From IMG/VR virus record IMGVR_UViG_3300034117_002447, positions 207,291-271,290 of that record: 64,000 nucleotides of DNA; one strand, written 5' to 3'. A program made the translations under genes and the position numbers. Below are positions 55,513 to 63,693 of the stretch, in pieces; the first letter of the stretch is position 1; every line of letters starts with the position of its first letter. Source of the DNA: a virus. The notes under the pieces were generated by a model that saw nothing but the letters and a program-made list of their open reading frames with translations, searched no databases and had not been told where the DNA came from.

Positions 55513-55533
55513 CGAGTTTGCGTATTATTTTAA

Positions 55534-55549
55534 GTTATTTATTTATCGC
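55534..55549 (-). promoter_or_regulatory. Late promoter-like element for tail sheath (GATAAATAAATAAC)
   Basis: The minus strand reads GCGATAAATAAATAAC, two overlapping ATAAATAA registers, 22 nt upstream of the sheath ATG. Confidence 0.75.
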
Positions 55550-55598
55550 ATTAGTCCCAAATTCATAACTTTTGAACTTGGTCTAGTTGTTGCTACTG

Positions 55599-55608
55599 TT
55601 ATTTATCA
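55599..55608 (-). promoter_or_regulatory. Second late promoter-like element for tail sheath (GATAAATAAC)
   Basis: The minus strand reads GATAAATAAC, about 87 nt upstream of the sheath ATG. Two copies for one gene fit the high demand for sheath protein. Confidence 0.6.
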
Positions 55609-55676
55609 GTATTATTCTAACTAAACTTAAACCTTTTTCACTTTTAGGGTAAAAGATCCTGTAAAACTACATAAAT

Positions 55677-56156
55677 ATGGCAAATACAGACAACTCGTGT
55701 GCAAAATTAGAAATTAAAGATCACTGGTCAGACAGAACAGAAGTGAACGAAGACACATTAGGCCAAATCATGGACATTCAGGCTGATACACAAAAGAATG
55801 TTTACGGGTATGACTTTGCCAACATGAATCTTAGGGAGCTTATGACCTTTTGGCACATGAATAACCATGCAATGATAGATGAGATCCACGAAGCAACCGA
55901 TGCATTAGGTGGAATCAATGACGGTTCAGGTAATGCTATTTGGAAGCGTTGGAAATCCGCACATGAAGGCTACTCAGATAAAAAGTTCTCAGATTTATCA
56001 GAGTCTGATCAGCTTGAGTGCAAATTTGAAATAATTGATATGCTACACTTCTTTATGAACTATGCAGTATCAGTAGGAATGACTTCTCAGGAAATGTTCA
56101 ATATGTACATGTCTAAGAATGAGGAGAACAAGGCTCGCCAACAGAGAGGTTATTAA
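55677..56156 (+). CDS. All-alpha dUTPase/dCTPase (T4 gp56-like)
   Basis: A 159-aa helical pyrophosphatase. Metal-binding acidic helices are IDEIHEATDALGG (E69, E72, D75) and FEIIDMLHFFMNYAV (E118, D121), with the intervening WKRWKS substrate-binding segment; the layout matches dimeric dUTPases and T4 gp56. It hydrolyses dUTP (and perhaps dCTP) to the monophosphate, keeping uracil or unmodified cytosine out of phage DNA and feeding dTMP synthesis. It lies immediately upstream of the polymerase gene. Confidence 0.8.
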   Translation: MANTDNSCAKLEIKDHWSDRTEVNEDTLGQIMDIQADTQKNVYGYDFANMNLRELMTFWHMNNHAMIDEIHEATDALGGINDGSGNAIWKRWKSAHEGYSDKKFSDLSESDQLECKFEIIDMLHFFMNYAVSVGMTSQEMFNMYMSKNEENKARQQRGY

Positions 56157-56174
56157 TTTAGTAAAATATACAAT

Positions 56175-57557
56175 ATGATTGTAAGTACAGAATTTCACAC
56201 AGAAGACTCAGCTCTTCTAATCTCATATTATAAACCAGATGGAAATATCGGATTCATGAAGAAACCAATACTTCCGCATGACCTGTACAACTGGAATCTA
56301 ACGCCAACTCCAACTGAACATAGAAATTGGGATGGAAGATTCCTAAAGAAGGTTCAAGGAAAATGGTTAAGTCGATTTAGGCTTGAAGAGTTAACTCAAA
56401 CTAGGTTAGCCGAAACTGAGCTCGCTTCAATTTATTCAGATGATAGCCCAAAGAAATACTATCTGGATATTGAGATTCAGCTTATTTCTCAAGATTTCCC
56501 AGATCCAGCTAAAGCCGCAATGCCGGTTAATATGATTACTTTCGTAAATGAAGATAACGTATGTTTCGTAATGTCAACTATGCGAGATCTTGCACCTGAT
56601 GTAGTTACTCGACTAGAAGACGAAGTAAATGATTATTTTAAAGCGCATGAGCAAACGTTCGTAGTTAAGCACCTATTCTTTGAACATGAAGAAGACTTAA
56701 TGAAAACTTTCTTTCACAAAGTTCTTCCAAAGATTCCTTTCTTAACAGGCTGGAACGTAATTGGATTTGACTGGTTGTATTTAATTAATCGTTGTAAGAA
56801 TTTAGGAATTGAACCAATGTTAAACATGCCTTCTAAAACCCTAATCGGCAAGGCCAAAATGCCAGTTCACTTAGGACTTCTGGATTACATGGAAGTGTTT
56901 ATGAATACTAAACCTTACAAAGTAGTTGAGAATTACAAGTTAGATTACATTGCAAATTTAGTATTAGGAACAACTAAATTACATAGTGAATATGCAACAA
57001 TGATGGAAGCTCAGCAAGACGTTGAGAACTTTACAAAGTATAACATTATCGATACAATTCTAGTTAAACTAATTGAAGATAAGCTTGGATTGCTTGATGT
57101 AGCCTTCGCTATCTCCAAGTTTGCAAAGGTCGATGTATCAAAAGTATTCTCTGCAGTATTCATTACTGAAACTCTAATGTGTCGTGAATTCTTAGAAAGA
57201 GGTTTGTATATGGCAAACGACCGAAGAGAATTAGAAGAAGATGCAACTTACGATGGAGCATACGTCGCTAAGCCTGAACCTGGATATTACAAATACGTTT
57301 CATGTTTTGACTTTGCCTCAATGTATCCCAATATCCAAATCCAATTTAATATTTCACCAGATTCATACGGTGGAAAAATTAAAGCTGGTCAAGAACCTAC
57401 GATTGATCAGGTCTTAACCAAGAACGACACGTTATTTACTAAGAAATACGATTCAGCTGCTCGAACTATTTTAACAAGACTATACAATGGTCGTGTTGAT
57501 ACTAAGGACGAAATGAAAAAATTAGAAGAACAATTGTCCAGTGATAAAGTGGCTTAA
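56175..57557 (+). CDS. 43: Family B DNA polymerase, N-terminal part (exonuclease + motif A; split gene)
   Basis: 460 aa against about 900 for T4 gp43. The N-terminal domain and 3'-5' exonuclease are present: YYLDIEIQ (D98, E100) and TGWNVIGFDWLYLINR. The palm motif A is SCFDFASMYPNIQIQFNISP, about residues 375-395. The frame then enters the fingers (ARTILTRLYNGRVDTKDEMK) and stops at LSSDKVA. Motif B (K-x3-N-S-x-Y-G) and motif C (D-T-D) are absent, and the next genes do not encode them. The rest must be in a separate ORF elsewhere, or the gene is broken. The stop is followed by an unrelated gene with a normal leader, so this looks like a genuine split rather than a sequencing frameshift. Confidence 0.82.
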   Translation: MIVSTEFHTEDSALLISYYKPDGNIGFMKKPILPHDLYNWNLTPTPTEHRNWDGRFLKKVQGKWLSRFRLEELTQTRLAETELASIYSDDSPKKYYLDIEIQLISQDFPDPAKAAMPVNMITFVNEDNVCFVMSTMRDLAPDVVTRLEDEVNDYFKAHEQTFVVKHLFFEHEEDLMKTFFHKVLPKIPFLTGWNVIGFDWLYLINRCKNLGIEPMLNMPSKTLIGKAKMPVHLGLLDYMEVFMNTKPYKVVENYKLDYIANLVLGTTKLHSEYATMMEAQQDVENFTKYNIIDTILVKLIEDKLGLLDVAFAISKFAKVDVSKVFSAVFITETLMCREFLERGLYMANDRRELEEDATYDGAYVAKPEPGYYKYVSCFDFASMYPNIQIQFNISPDSYGGKIKAGQEPTIDQVLTKNDTLFTKKYDSAARTILTRLYNGRVDTKDEMKKLEEQLSSDKVA

Positions 57558-57576
57558 AAAAATAAAAAACATAATT

Positions 57577-58221
57577 ATGAATTACGATATCGAAACGATG
57601 ATGGCTATTAAGAGTAGCTTTCAATCAAATGAGTTTCAATGGATTAAAACAAATGATCCACGAAAAGCTGGTACTATTGTAACCGTTAGGGACGTACTGC
57701 CTGGACGAAACGGTCGATTTCTAGCAGTCCTATCTGATGGAAGTCAAATGGACACAGATGCAGTTTCATCAGACTTAATGATGATCACTGACGACCAGCC
57801 TAGATTATCAATGGCTGAAATCCAGTCAATTAACTACATACCTTCCTTAACTGAAGATATTCAAGTTGCTCCCGAAATTCCTGCTGAATTTGCTAATACG
57901 GTAAAAGAGATTGCACCAGTAGCTAGACCTGCTGAACCAGTTAATCAAACAGCTCTTCGTCAACAAGTTCAAGTAGATCCAAGCGATCTATTTGGAATGT
58001 TTTCATTGGAGGATACTGACCTAAACTTAGCAGTTAGGATTAAACTTCCAAGTAAGAGTCTATTGAAAATGATGTACACTAATTCCAAGAACAAAGAGGA
58101 GTTTTTGACTAAACTGTCAAACTATATAAATAACAGCATAACCGTTGATGCGATTAAGAAAACTATGAAGAAGACTTTAAGCGCATCACCTAAACAAAAA
58201 GGAGTAGCCGCAAATGACTAA
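57577..58221 (+). CDS. Hypothetical protein downstream of polymerase fragment (214 aa)
   Basis: Not recognised. ATG at 57577 (MNYDIETMMAIKSSFQSNEF) is preferred; an upstream GTG would overlap the polymerase end and has no leader. Residues 1-75 form a small beta domain (AGTIVTVRDVLPGRNGRFLA, SDGSQM) that looks like an SH3/KOW-type barrel. A Pro/Ala-rich linker of about 50 residues and a Lys-rich helical C-terminal domain (LLKMMYTNSKNKEEFLTKLS) follow. It overlaps the next gene by 8 bp. Its place at the polymerase split suggests a replication-associated role or an insertion; neither is demonstrated. Confidence 0.6.
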   Translation: MNYDIETMMAIKSSFQSNEFQWIKTNDPRKAGTIVTVRDVLPGRNGRFLAVLSDGSQMDTDAVSSDLMMITDDQPRLSMAEIQSINYIPSLTEDIQVAPEIPAEFANTVKEIAPVARPAEPVNQTALRQQVQVDPSDLFGMFSLEDTDLNLAVRIKLPSKSLLKMMYTNSKNKEEFLTKLSNYINNSITVDAIKKTMKKTLSASPKQKGVAAND

Positions 58222-58771
58222 TAACGAAACTAGAACCCAAATCGGAAAATTTAAGGTGTTAACTTTAAAAAAGGACCAACATTCAGCCGATTACTTATCA
58301 GATGATCTAGATTATATCTGCATTATTCCATTTGAATTAAGCCCAGATACTAAGTCAATTAAGTCAATATTTTTACTCGAGTCTCCGAATATGGTAAATG
58401 GCCAAACCGGTAATTCATTAGTAATTGACACAGTTAACCCAGATCTAGATAAAACTCCATACGACTCAGTATGTCGAGCTTTAATTGAGGAAGCTGGTTT
58501 AAATATCGATGAGGTTGGACTTACTGAAGACAGTATTTTTTACTTGGGAGATATTTCAATGAATTCTCCAATGTCGCTAAAGATGCACTGTTACGGAGTT
58601 AACCTAACTTCAAAGAACGACATTTCTTTTACTCGAAACCTATCAAAGGACCACTTCACTAAAGATAATTCTAATATAGTGAAAGTCGGATTTCACCAAG
58701 TAGTAAATGGAGACTACTCAGACACAACGGTCCTTTCTGGATCATTTTTATTAATTTCATACTTTAACTAA
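58214..58771 (+). CDS. Nudix-like protein with altered Nudix box (185 aa)
   Basis: The segment YDSVCRALIEEAGLNID (about residues 83-99) matches the second half of a Nudix box R-E-U-x-E-E-x-G-U, but the first Glu is Ala (R-A-L-I-E-E-A-G-L). Surrounding strands (DYICIIPFELSPDTKSIKSI, NSLVIDTVNP) fit the Nudix fold, and YLGDISMNSPMSLKMHCYGV is the usual strand after the box. It would hydrolyse nucleoside diphosphate derivatives if active; the substitution may reduce or change activity. It overlaps the previous gene by 8 bp. Confidence 0.5.
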   Translation: MTNNETRTQIGKFKVLTLKKDQHSADYLSDDLDYICIIPFELSPDTKSIKSIFLLESPNMVNGQTGNSLVIDTVNPDLDKTPYDSVCRALIEEAGLNIDEVGLTEDSIFYLGDISMNSPMSLKMHCYGVNLTSKNDISFTRNLSKDHFTKDNSNIVKVGFHQVVNGDYSDTTVLSGSFLLISYFN

Positions 58772-58775
58772 ACCC

Positions 58776-58807
58776 ATTTTAGTATCCCTTGTAAAAGATA
58801 CTAAAAT
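58776..58807. promoter_or_regulatory. Perfect 11-bp inverted repeat upstream of uvsX
   Basis: ATTTTAGTATC (58776-58786) and GATACTAAAAT (58797-58807), with a 10-base spacer CCTTGTAAAA, 13 nt before the uvsX ATG. It contains the TTTAGTAT motif seen at other early genes. It could be an operator, promoter with dyad or terminator of the preceding genes (TTTTT follows). Confidence 0.55.
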
Positions 58808-58819
58808 AATTTTTACAAC

Positions 58820-60010
58820 ATGGCAAAAACAACAATGGACGCTTTCGCTAAGTTTAACGACTTGCTCGAAAAGAAAGTAAAATCAAAAATTGAGATTCGC
58901 GGATTCTCTGACATCGAAGAGTACATCCCGACTGGAAACTACTTATTAAATGCTCAAATGTCAGGATCCCTTTTTGGAGGTTATCCTAACACTCGTAGTA
59001 TTGGAATTGCTGGAGACTCAGGTTCAGGTAAAACATTCTTATGTTTAAATGCAGTTCGTGAGTTGCAGAAGAAAGACTACATGGTAATCTATATTGACAC
59101 CGAAGGTGCAATCGATTCAAGTGATTACGTTAAATTTGGAGTAGACTTAACTAAATTAAAATATTTACGTATGGGCCTTATCAGCGAAGTTAAATTCTTC
59201 GTTCATGACCTAATTGAAACAATTAAAGAAAATCCAGGACTTAAGCTTGCTCTATTTGTAGATTCAGTAGGAATGTTGGATACTGATAAAAGTCAACGTG
59301 ATATGGATGCAGGTAAAAATGCAGCAGATATGGGATTACGTGCAAAAGAGATGAGATCCCTATTCAAGTCATTAACGTTAGATCTTTCAAATTATAAAGT
59401 TCCGTTTATCTTTACTAACCACACATACGCTTCAATGGATCAATATACTCCAAAAGGTATGTCAGGCGGTGGAGGTCCAGAGTTCTCTGCCTCAATTATC
59501 TTGATGTTAAGTAAAGGAACCCTTAGGGATGAAGCTAAAACAACTACTGGAATTATCGTTAGATCTAAAACTAAGAAGAATCGTTTAGCTAGACCAATTG
59601 ATATTGAGTTCCATATCTCTTTCCATAAAGGTATGAATCAGTTTGTTGGACTGGAACAATACGTAAACTGGGAAAATTGTGGAGTCGGTCGTGGTAATAA
59701 GTTAACCGAGAAAGAATTCTCAAAACTTAAACCTGATGAGGCTGACTTATGTTCAGCGTTTCAATTAAACGGTGAGACTTTTTATTTCCTACCTAAGAAA
59801 CTTGGAAAAACCTACATCATTAGACATAATGGCGATGCCGTTCCAGTAAAAGAATTTTTCTCTGATCGACTATTCACCAAGGAAGTCTTAACTGAACTGG
59901 ATGAGAAAGTTATTAAACCTACTTTTAAATTCCCAGAAACACAAGACGGAATAGACGAGATTGAAATAGATGAATTAGAAGACTTAACTAGTTCAGAAGA
60001 TGCAGATTAA
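58820..60010 (+). CDS. uvsX: UvsX/RecA-like recombinase
   Basis: A 396-aa strand-exchange ATPase. Walker A is AGDSGSGKT (residues about 64-72), with YIDTEGAID and the Walker B strand LALFVDSVGML; a DNA-binding-loop region (PKGMSGGGGPEFSA) follows. It resembles T4 UvsX (391 aa). It forms filaments on ssDNA for recombination-dependent replication with the gp32-like protein and the gp41-like helicase. The acidic C-terminus (DEIEIDELEDLTSSED) fits the family. It is headed by an inverted repeat and overlaps the next gene by 11 bp. Confidence 0.9.
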   Translation: MAKTTMDAFAKFNDLLEKKVKSKIEIRGFSDIEEYIPTGNYLLNAQMSGSLFGGYPNTRSIGIAGDSGSGKTFLCLNAVRELQKKDYMVIYIDTEGAIDSSDYVKFGVDLTKLKYLRMGLISEVKFFVHDLIETIKENPGLKLALFVDSVGMLDTDKSQRDMDAGKNAADMGLRAKEMRSLFKSLTLDLSNYKVPFIFTNHTYASMDQYTPKGMSGGGGPEFSASIILMLSKGTLRDEAKTTTGIIVRSKTKKNRLARPIDIEFHISFHKGMNQFVGLEQYVNWENCGVGRGNKLTEKEFSKLKPDEADLCSAFQLNGETFYFLPKKLGKTYIIRHNGDAVPVKEFFSDRLFTKEVLTELDEKVIKPTFKFPETQDGIDEIEIDELEDLTSSEDAD

Positions 60011-60341
60011 TTTACAGCAAACAATCCCACTTAAATACTTACTAGAATCTCACATCGCTCTGCCTAGTTATCCAACTGGGCAGGACTTTGTGTTCGATAT
60101 TCTGTCCTACATAGTCAAAGTCACAATTTCAAAATCAAAGGAATTTGATCAAACTGACATTAAATTCTCTACTAAAACGTTGAAATACGTATTTGGGGAT
60201 AAAATGAATGATGAAGAGTTTAGAGATAAGATAAAACTTATCATGAAAACTTTGATAGAAGATGATATACTTATAAAAAAAGGAGAATTCATTACAATCA
60301 ATGAATCTGAATTTTTAAAATATTACACAATAGCCAATTAA
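60000..60341 (+). CDS. Small protein between uvsX and helicase genes (113 aa)
   Basis: Starts inside the last codons of uvsX (ATG at 60000) and ends 5 bp before the helicase gene, so it is translationally linked to both. Predicted mainly helical with a beta-wing-like ending (LIEDDILIKKGEFITINESE), suggesting a winged-helix DNA-binding domain. T4 has a gene of similar size (40) at the same place between uvsX and 41, but no sequence similarity can be claimed by eye. Function unknown. Confidence 0.6.
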   Translation: MQINLQQTIPLKYLLESHIALPSYPTGQDFVFDILSYIVKVTISKSKEFDQTDIKFSTKTLKYVFGDKMNDEEFRDKIKLIMKTLIEDDILIKKGEFITINESEFLKYYTIAN

Positions 60342-60346
60342 AAAAT

Positions 60347-61885
60347 ATGATGATAGACTTCAAAGAGAACATTGAGCTTCTCGAAAAAATAATCTTTAAT
60401 TTTGTCCTAACTGAAGACGATAATGATATTATCATTAAGCCTAAGAATTACGATTCAATGGACAAGAGGGAGGTTATTCCATTAATCAAAGCTCACTACT
60501 TTAACGACGACACTTTACAAAGAGTGTACCGTCTCGCAAAGAAGTTTTTCGTCGAATATTCAAAGATCCCAACTCGTAATGAACTTCGTGAACTTATTAA
60601 TCTAGCGAATCTAGATATTCCTGATTCTAAATACAAAGCTCTATTCGAAGTAGACTTGACTACTTACAATTACGATTTCTTATTTAAGTACACAAAAGCC
60701 TTCATCTTTTACAAAAATCTAAACGGTTCAGTAATTGATGTTCTTTCGTATTTAAAAACAACTGACATTAACCCAGAGAATGTTGAGCTAATAACTAACG
60801 AAGTTCGTGAAAAATTTAATCAAAAATTAAACGTATCATTTACTAGTGCCGAATCAGGCCTAGACTTCTTTACTCCAATTGATCACGTTCAGCTATCTAA
60901 AATTGGAAATCCTACAGGTTTCCCATTCTTTGATAAGACACTAGGCGGTGGATGGAATCCTAAAACGCTAGTAGTTTTTCAAGGGCGTCCAAAAGTAGGA
61001 AAGTCAATGGTCCTTTCTAATATTGCAGGTCGAGCATTTGTTGCCGGATGTCATGTCGGAATTGCAACTCTTGAGTTATCTGACCGTAAATACATGAAGC
61101 GACTTGGGTCAATGATTCTAGATATTCCATTTAAAAATTATGATGCCCTACTAGATAACACTCAAGTCGGAGAAGTAACTCAACGGATCGCTGATCTTAG
61201 AAGCAAATCTTCTCACCTAGGCGAATTAGTAGTTAAAGAATTTCCAACCGGAACTGCCTCAGCGATTGATGTAGAAAATTATTTCCTAAAAGTTCAGCAA
61301 AATACTGGAAAGAAATTTACAGTAGTCGTAGTTGACTATATTAACTTAATGAGACCGATGCGAGAGCAAGGAAACGTTTACGAAAAGATCAAAGTAATCT
61401 CTGAGGAATTAAGAGCTGTTGCTATTCGAAATGAATGGTGTATTATTACAGCAACTCAAATTAAAAGAGATGCAGTAGACGATCAAGACTTAAGCATGTC
61501 AGATATCGCAGAATCATTTGGGCTTGTACATACAGTAGATTCTCTATTCGGTTTGATTAGAGGACCTATGGAAAAACGAATGAAGATTAAGTTAATTGCA
61601 AACCGTGATGGTGGATACACCGAAAGTTTCAAAATGTATCGAATGAGTTATGAATTTGCAAAACTAACTGAAGAATACGATCCAGCTAGCGAGTTCTACT
61701 CAGATGATGATGATACTCAATCTCTGGAAAATCAAATGCGAACTCAATACAATACAGTTCACACAACAACAATGCCACCGAATTTAATTCCATACGACTT
61801 AGCAATAAGCCCTGACTATCCAGCGCCAGTAGCTAATCCAGGGAAATCTTCTGCTGAGTACGATGACTTATTAAATTCAATATAA
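60347..61885 (+). CDS. 41: gp41-like replicative DNA helicase (DnaB family)
   Basis: 512 aa. The C-terminal RecA-like ATPase shows Walker A QGRPKVGKSMVLSN at about residue 216, IATLELSDRKYMKRLGSMI, Walker B VVVVDYINLMRP, and TATQIKRDAVDDQDLSMSDI-type motifs of DnaB helicases. The N-terminal 180 residues are helical as in the gp41/DnaB interaction domain. It unwinds the replication fork as a hexamer. Downstream of uvsX and its small partner, the same order as T4 uvsX-40-41. The C-terminal tail (about 45 residues, Pro-rich) is disordered and ends DLLNSI. Confidence 0.87.
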   Translation: MMIDFKENIELLEKIIFNFVLTEDDNDIIIKPKNYDSMDKREVIPLIKAHYFNDDTLQRVYRLAKKFFVEYSKIPTRNELRELINLANLDIPDSKYKALFEVDLTTYNYDFLFKYTKAFIFYKNLNGSVIDVLSYLKTTDINPENVELITNEVREKFNQKLNVSFTSAESGLDFFTPIDHVQLSKIGNPTGFPFFDKTLGGGWNPKTLVVFQGRPKVGKSMVLSNIAGRAFVAGCHVGIATLELSDRKYMKRLGSMILDIPFKNYDALLDNTQVGEVTQRIADLRSKSSHLGELVVKEFPTGTASAIDVENYFLKVQQNTGKKFTVVVVDYINLMRPMREQGNVYEKIKVISEELRAVAIRNEWCIITATQIKRDAVDDQDLSMSDIAESFGLVHTVDSLFGLIRGPMEKRMKIKLIANRDGGYTESFKMYRMSYEFAKLTEEYDPASEFYSDDDDTQSLENQMRTQYNTVHTTTMPPNLIPYDLAISPDYPAPVANPGKSSAEYDDLLNSI

Positions 61886-61901
61886 AAAAATCATAACTAT
61901 T

Positions 61902-62579
61902 TTGATACCAAAACAAACAGATGAAGATTTCTTAGATTTACATGAAGACGACAATAATATCGATCAGGAACTCGAATTAGGTCTTGAAGATGAGTATGAC
62001 CGTTTAAACAACGGAATATCCGATGATGACTATGACGAAGACGAATTGGAAAGACGTCGATCTGCTTACTCAGACCTAAAGAAGACTGATAAAATCTTTA
62101 ATAATACTTATAATTTAGGATTAGAATTTACTGAAGAAGACGAAGATAATGCTGGATCTTCAAGAGGAAGTTCTGAAATTAAATTAGATAGCAGCTCAGC
62201 CGATTACCACTTAACTGATCCCAGTCGATACGCCGAACATGTGGATCTAGGGATCGTCCGTAAAGATATAAATTCATTCATCCAAGGTAATTCAGAGGTT
62301 CTAGCGATACTTGGTGATGAACCTGAAAAGAAGAAATTTACTAAACCTGAGATGAATCTTCTATTTAATTTAATTCTATCAGGTTTAAGTAAAGGAGTAA
62401 GCCTAAACGTATTCATTAGTCCAATTCATGTACTTGATTCAATATCTAGTACCGTTAACATGGAATACAAAAAAATATTTGACATGTTGACTTATGAAAA
62501 TAAGGAACTTCTTCTTATTGAGCTAAACAGCAAATATGGATTCCTTGATAGTATGGGTAAGAACTATAAAATGTTTTAA
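61902..62579 (+). CDS. Acidic hypothetical protein between helicase and gp47 genes (225 aa)
   Basis: No ATG exists at the start of the frame; TTG at 61902 (MIPKQTDEDFLDLHEDDNNI) is the most plausible start, 16 bp after the helicase stop. The first 100 residues are extremely acidic (EDEYDRLNN, SDDDYDEDELERR) and probably disordered, while the C-terminal 100 residues are helical (FTKPEMNLLFNLILSGLSKG, YKKIFDMLTYENKELLLIEL). Could be a DNA mimic or a replication adapter; no family recognised. Ends one base before the gp47-like ATG. Confidence 0.6.
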   Translation: MIPKQTDEDFLDLHEDDNNIDQELELGLEDEYDRLNNGISDDDYDEDELERRRSAYSDLKKTDKIFNNTYNLGLEFTEEDEDNAGSSRGSSEIKLDSSSADYHLTDPSRYAEHVDLGIVRKDINSFIQGNSEVLAILGDEPEKKKFTKPEMNLLFNLILSGLSKGVSLNVFISPIHVLDSISSTVNMEYKKIFDMLTYENKELLLIELNSKYGFLDSMGKNYKMF

Positions 62580-62580
62580 G

Positions 62581-63693
62581 ATGAAATTAAACAATATTAG
62601 AAAAATAACACTAGTTGGTGATTTACACCTAGGAATTAAAAACAATTCAGTAGAGTGGCTCCAAATACAAAAGGACTTTTTACTGGATTTTTTAATTAGT
62701 GAAGTTGACAAAGATTTCGATGAAGATCGAGATGTTCTGTTTTTAGAAGGAGATATTTTCCATTCACGCGAATCAATTAATGTTAGAATTCACGATGAGG
62801 CTTTAACTATCTTTAAGAAATTGTCTGAGAAGTTTAAGAGAGGTATTTACATTATTATTGGAAACCATGATGTCTACTATAAAGACCGAAATGTGGTTCA
62901 CTCACTAAAGGCGATTTCGCATATTGCAGATAACATTCATGTGTTTGAAAACCCGGAAATCTTAACGATTAATGGAACTCAAAATTTCCTAATGTTACCT
63001 TGGGTAGAAGACACTAATAGAATCAATCAAATAATAACCGATCATCAGGATCTATGTGAATACATCGTATGCCATGCCGATATTAAAGGATTACGTTTTA
63101 ATAAGTGGACTAAAGTTGAGCACGGAGTAGAGGTTGACATGTTAACTTCATACAAGCGCGTTTACGCAGGTCATATTCATCATAGACAAGAATTTAAAAA
63201 TGTTCTATACACTGGAACCCCATATCAAATGGATCGAGGCGATAGAGATAATCAAAAAGGTTTTTATCAATTAGACCTAAGCGGCTCTAATCTAATTGAA
63301 ACATTCGTTCTTAATACTCAATCTCCTACCTATAAAAAGTTTGATATTTATGAATTATTGGAAATGCCAGCAGATCAAGTTATTTCTCATTTTCAAAATT
63401 CATTCGTTGATGTGATGATTAGCGTTAATTTCGTAAACAAATTTCCAGTAACAAGATTTCTTGAATTAATTTCAAAATCAAAACATAGAAAGGTTGAATT
63501 TTTTACGTATGTTGACGATATCGCTGACGATAAGACGTCAGTAGACTTTAATCCAGAAGATCAGTTTAATGTTATTGATATTTTTAAAAGTTTCATTAAA
63601 TCTAGAGACTACTCACAGACCTTTAAGACGGACTTAGCTCGAAAGTTTATAGAAGTACATGGACTGGTAAAACAAGAAAGAGGCGATGAATAG
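62581..63693 (+). CDS. 47: gp47-like recombination nuclease (Mre11/SbcD family)
   Basis: 370 aa from ATG at 62581; a longer upstream frame is rejected because it overlaps the previous gene. Calcineurin-type phosphoesterase motifs are in order: LVGDLHLG (D14, H16), LEGDIFHSRE (D58), IIGNHDVYY (N95, H96), YIVCHADIKG, and VYAGHIHHRQE. It forms the gp46-gp47 complex that degrades host DNA and resects ends for recombination. A gp46-like ATPase partner is not in the window. Overlaps the next gene by 8 bp. Confidence 0.88.
   Translation: MKLNNIRKITLVGDLHLGIKNNSVEWLQIQKDFLLDFLISEVDKDFDEDRDVLFLEGDIFHSRESINVRIHDEALTIFKKLSEKFKRGIYIIIGNHDVYYKDRNVVHSLKAISHIADNIHVFENPEILTINGTQNFLMLPWVEDTNRINQIITDHQDLCEYIVCHADIKGLRFNKWTKVEHGVEVDMLTSYKRVYAGHIHHRQEFKNVLYTGTPYQMDRGDRDNQKGFYQLDLSGSNLIETFVLNTQSPTYKKFDIYELLEMPADQVISHFQNSFVDVMISVNFVNKFPVTRFLELISKSKHRKVEFFTYVDDIADDKTSVDFNPEDQFNVIDIFKSFIKSRDYSQTFKTDLARKFIEVHGLVKQERGDE

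Noticed and set aside
57500-57557. Split intein at the polymerase break
   Set aside because: The polymerase fragment ends within 30 residues after recognisable fingers sequence, with no Cys-initiated intein blocks.
57541-57576. GTG start extending the 214-aa gene and continuity with the polymerase
   Set aside because: The extension lies over the polymerase end and has no leader; the protein has no polymerase motif, so it is not the missing C-terminal half.
62536-62580. Longer N-terminus for the gp47-like nuclease
   Set aside because: The extension overlaps the preceding gene and precedes the family N-terminus; ATG at 62581 gives the normal start before the DLHLG motif.
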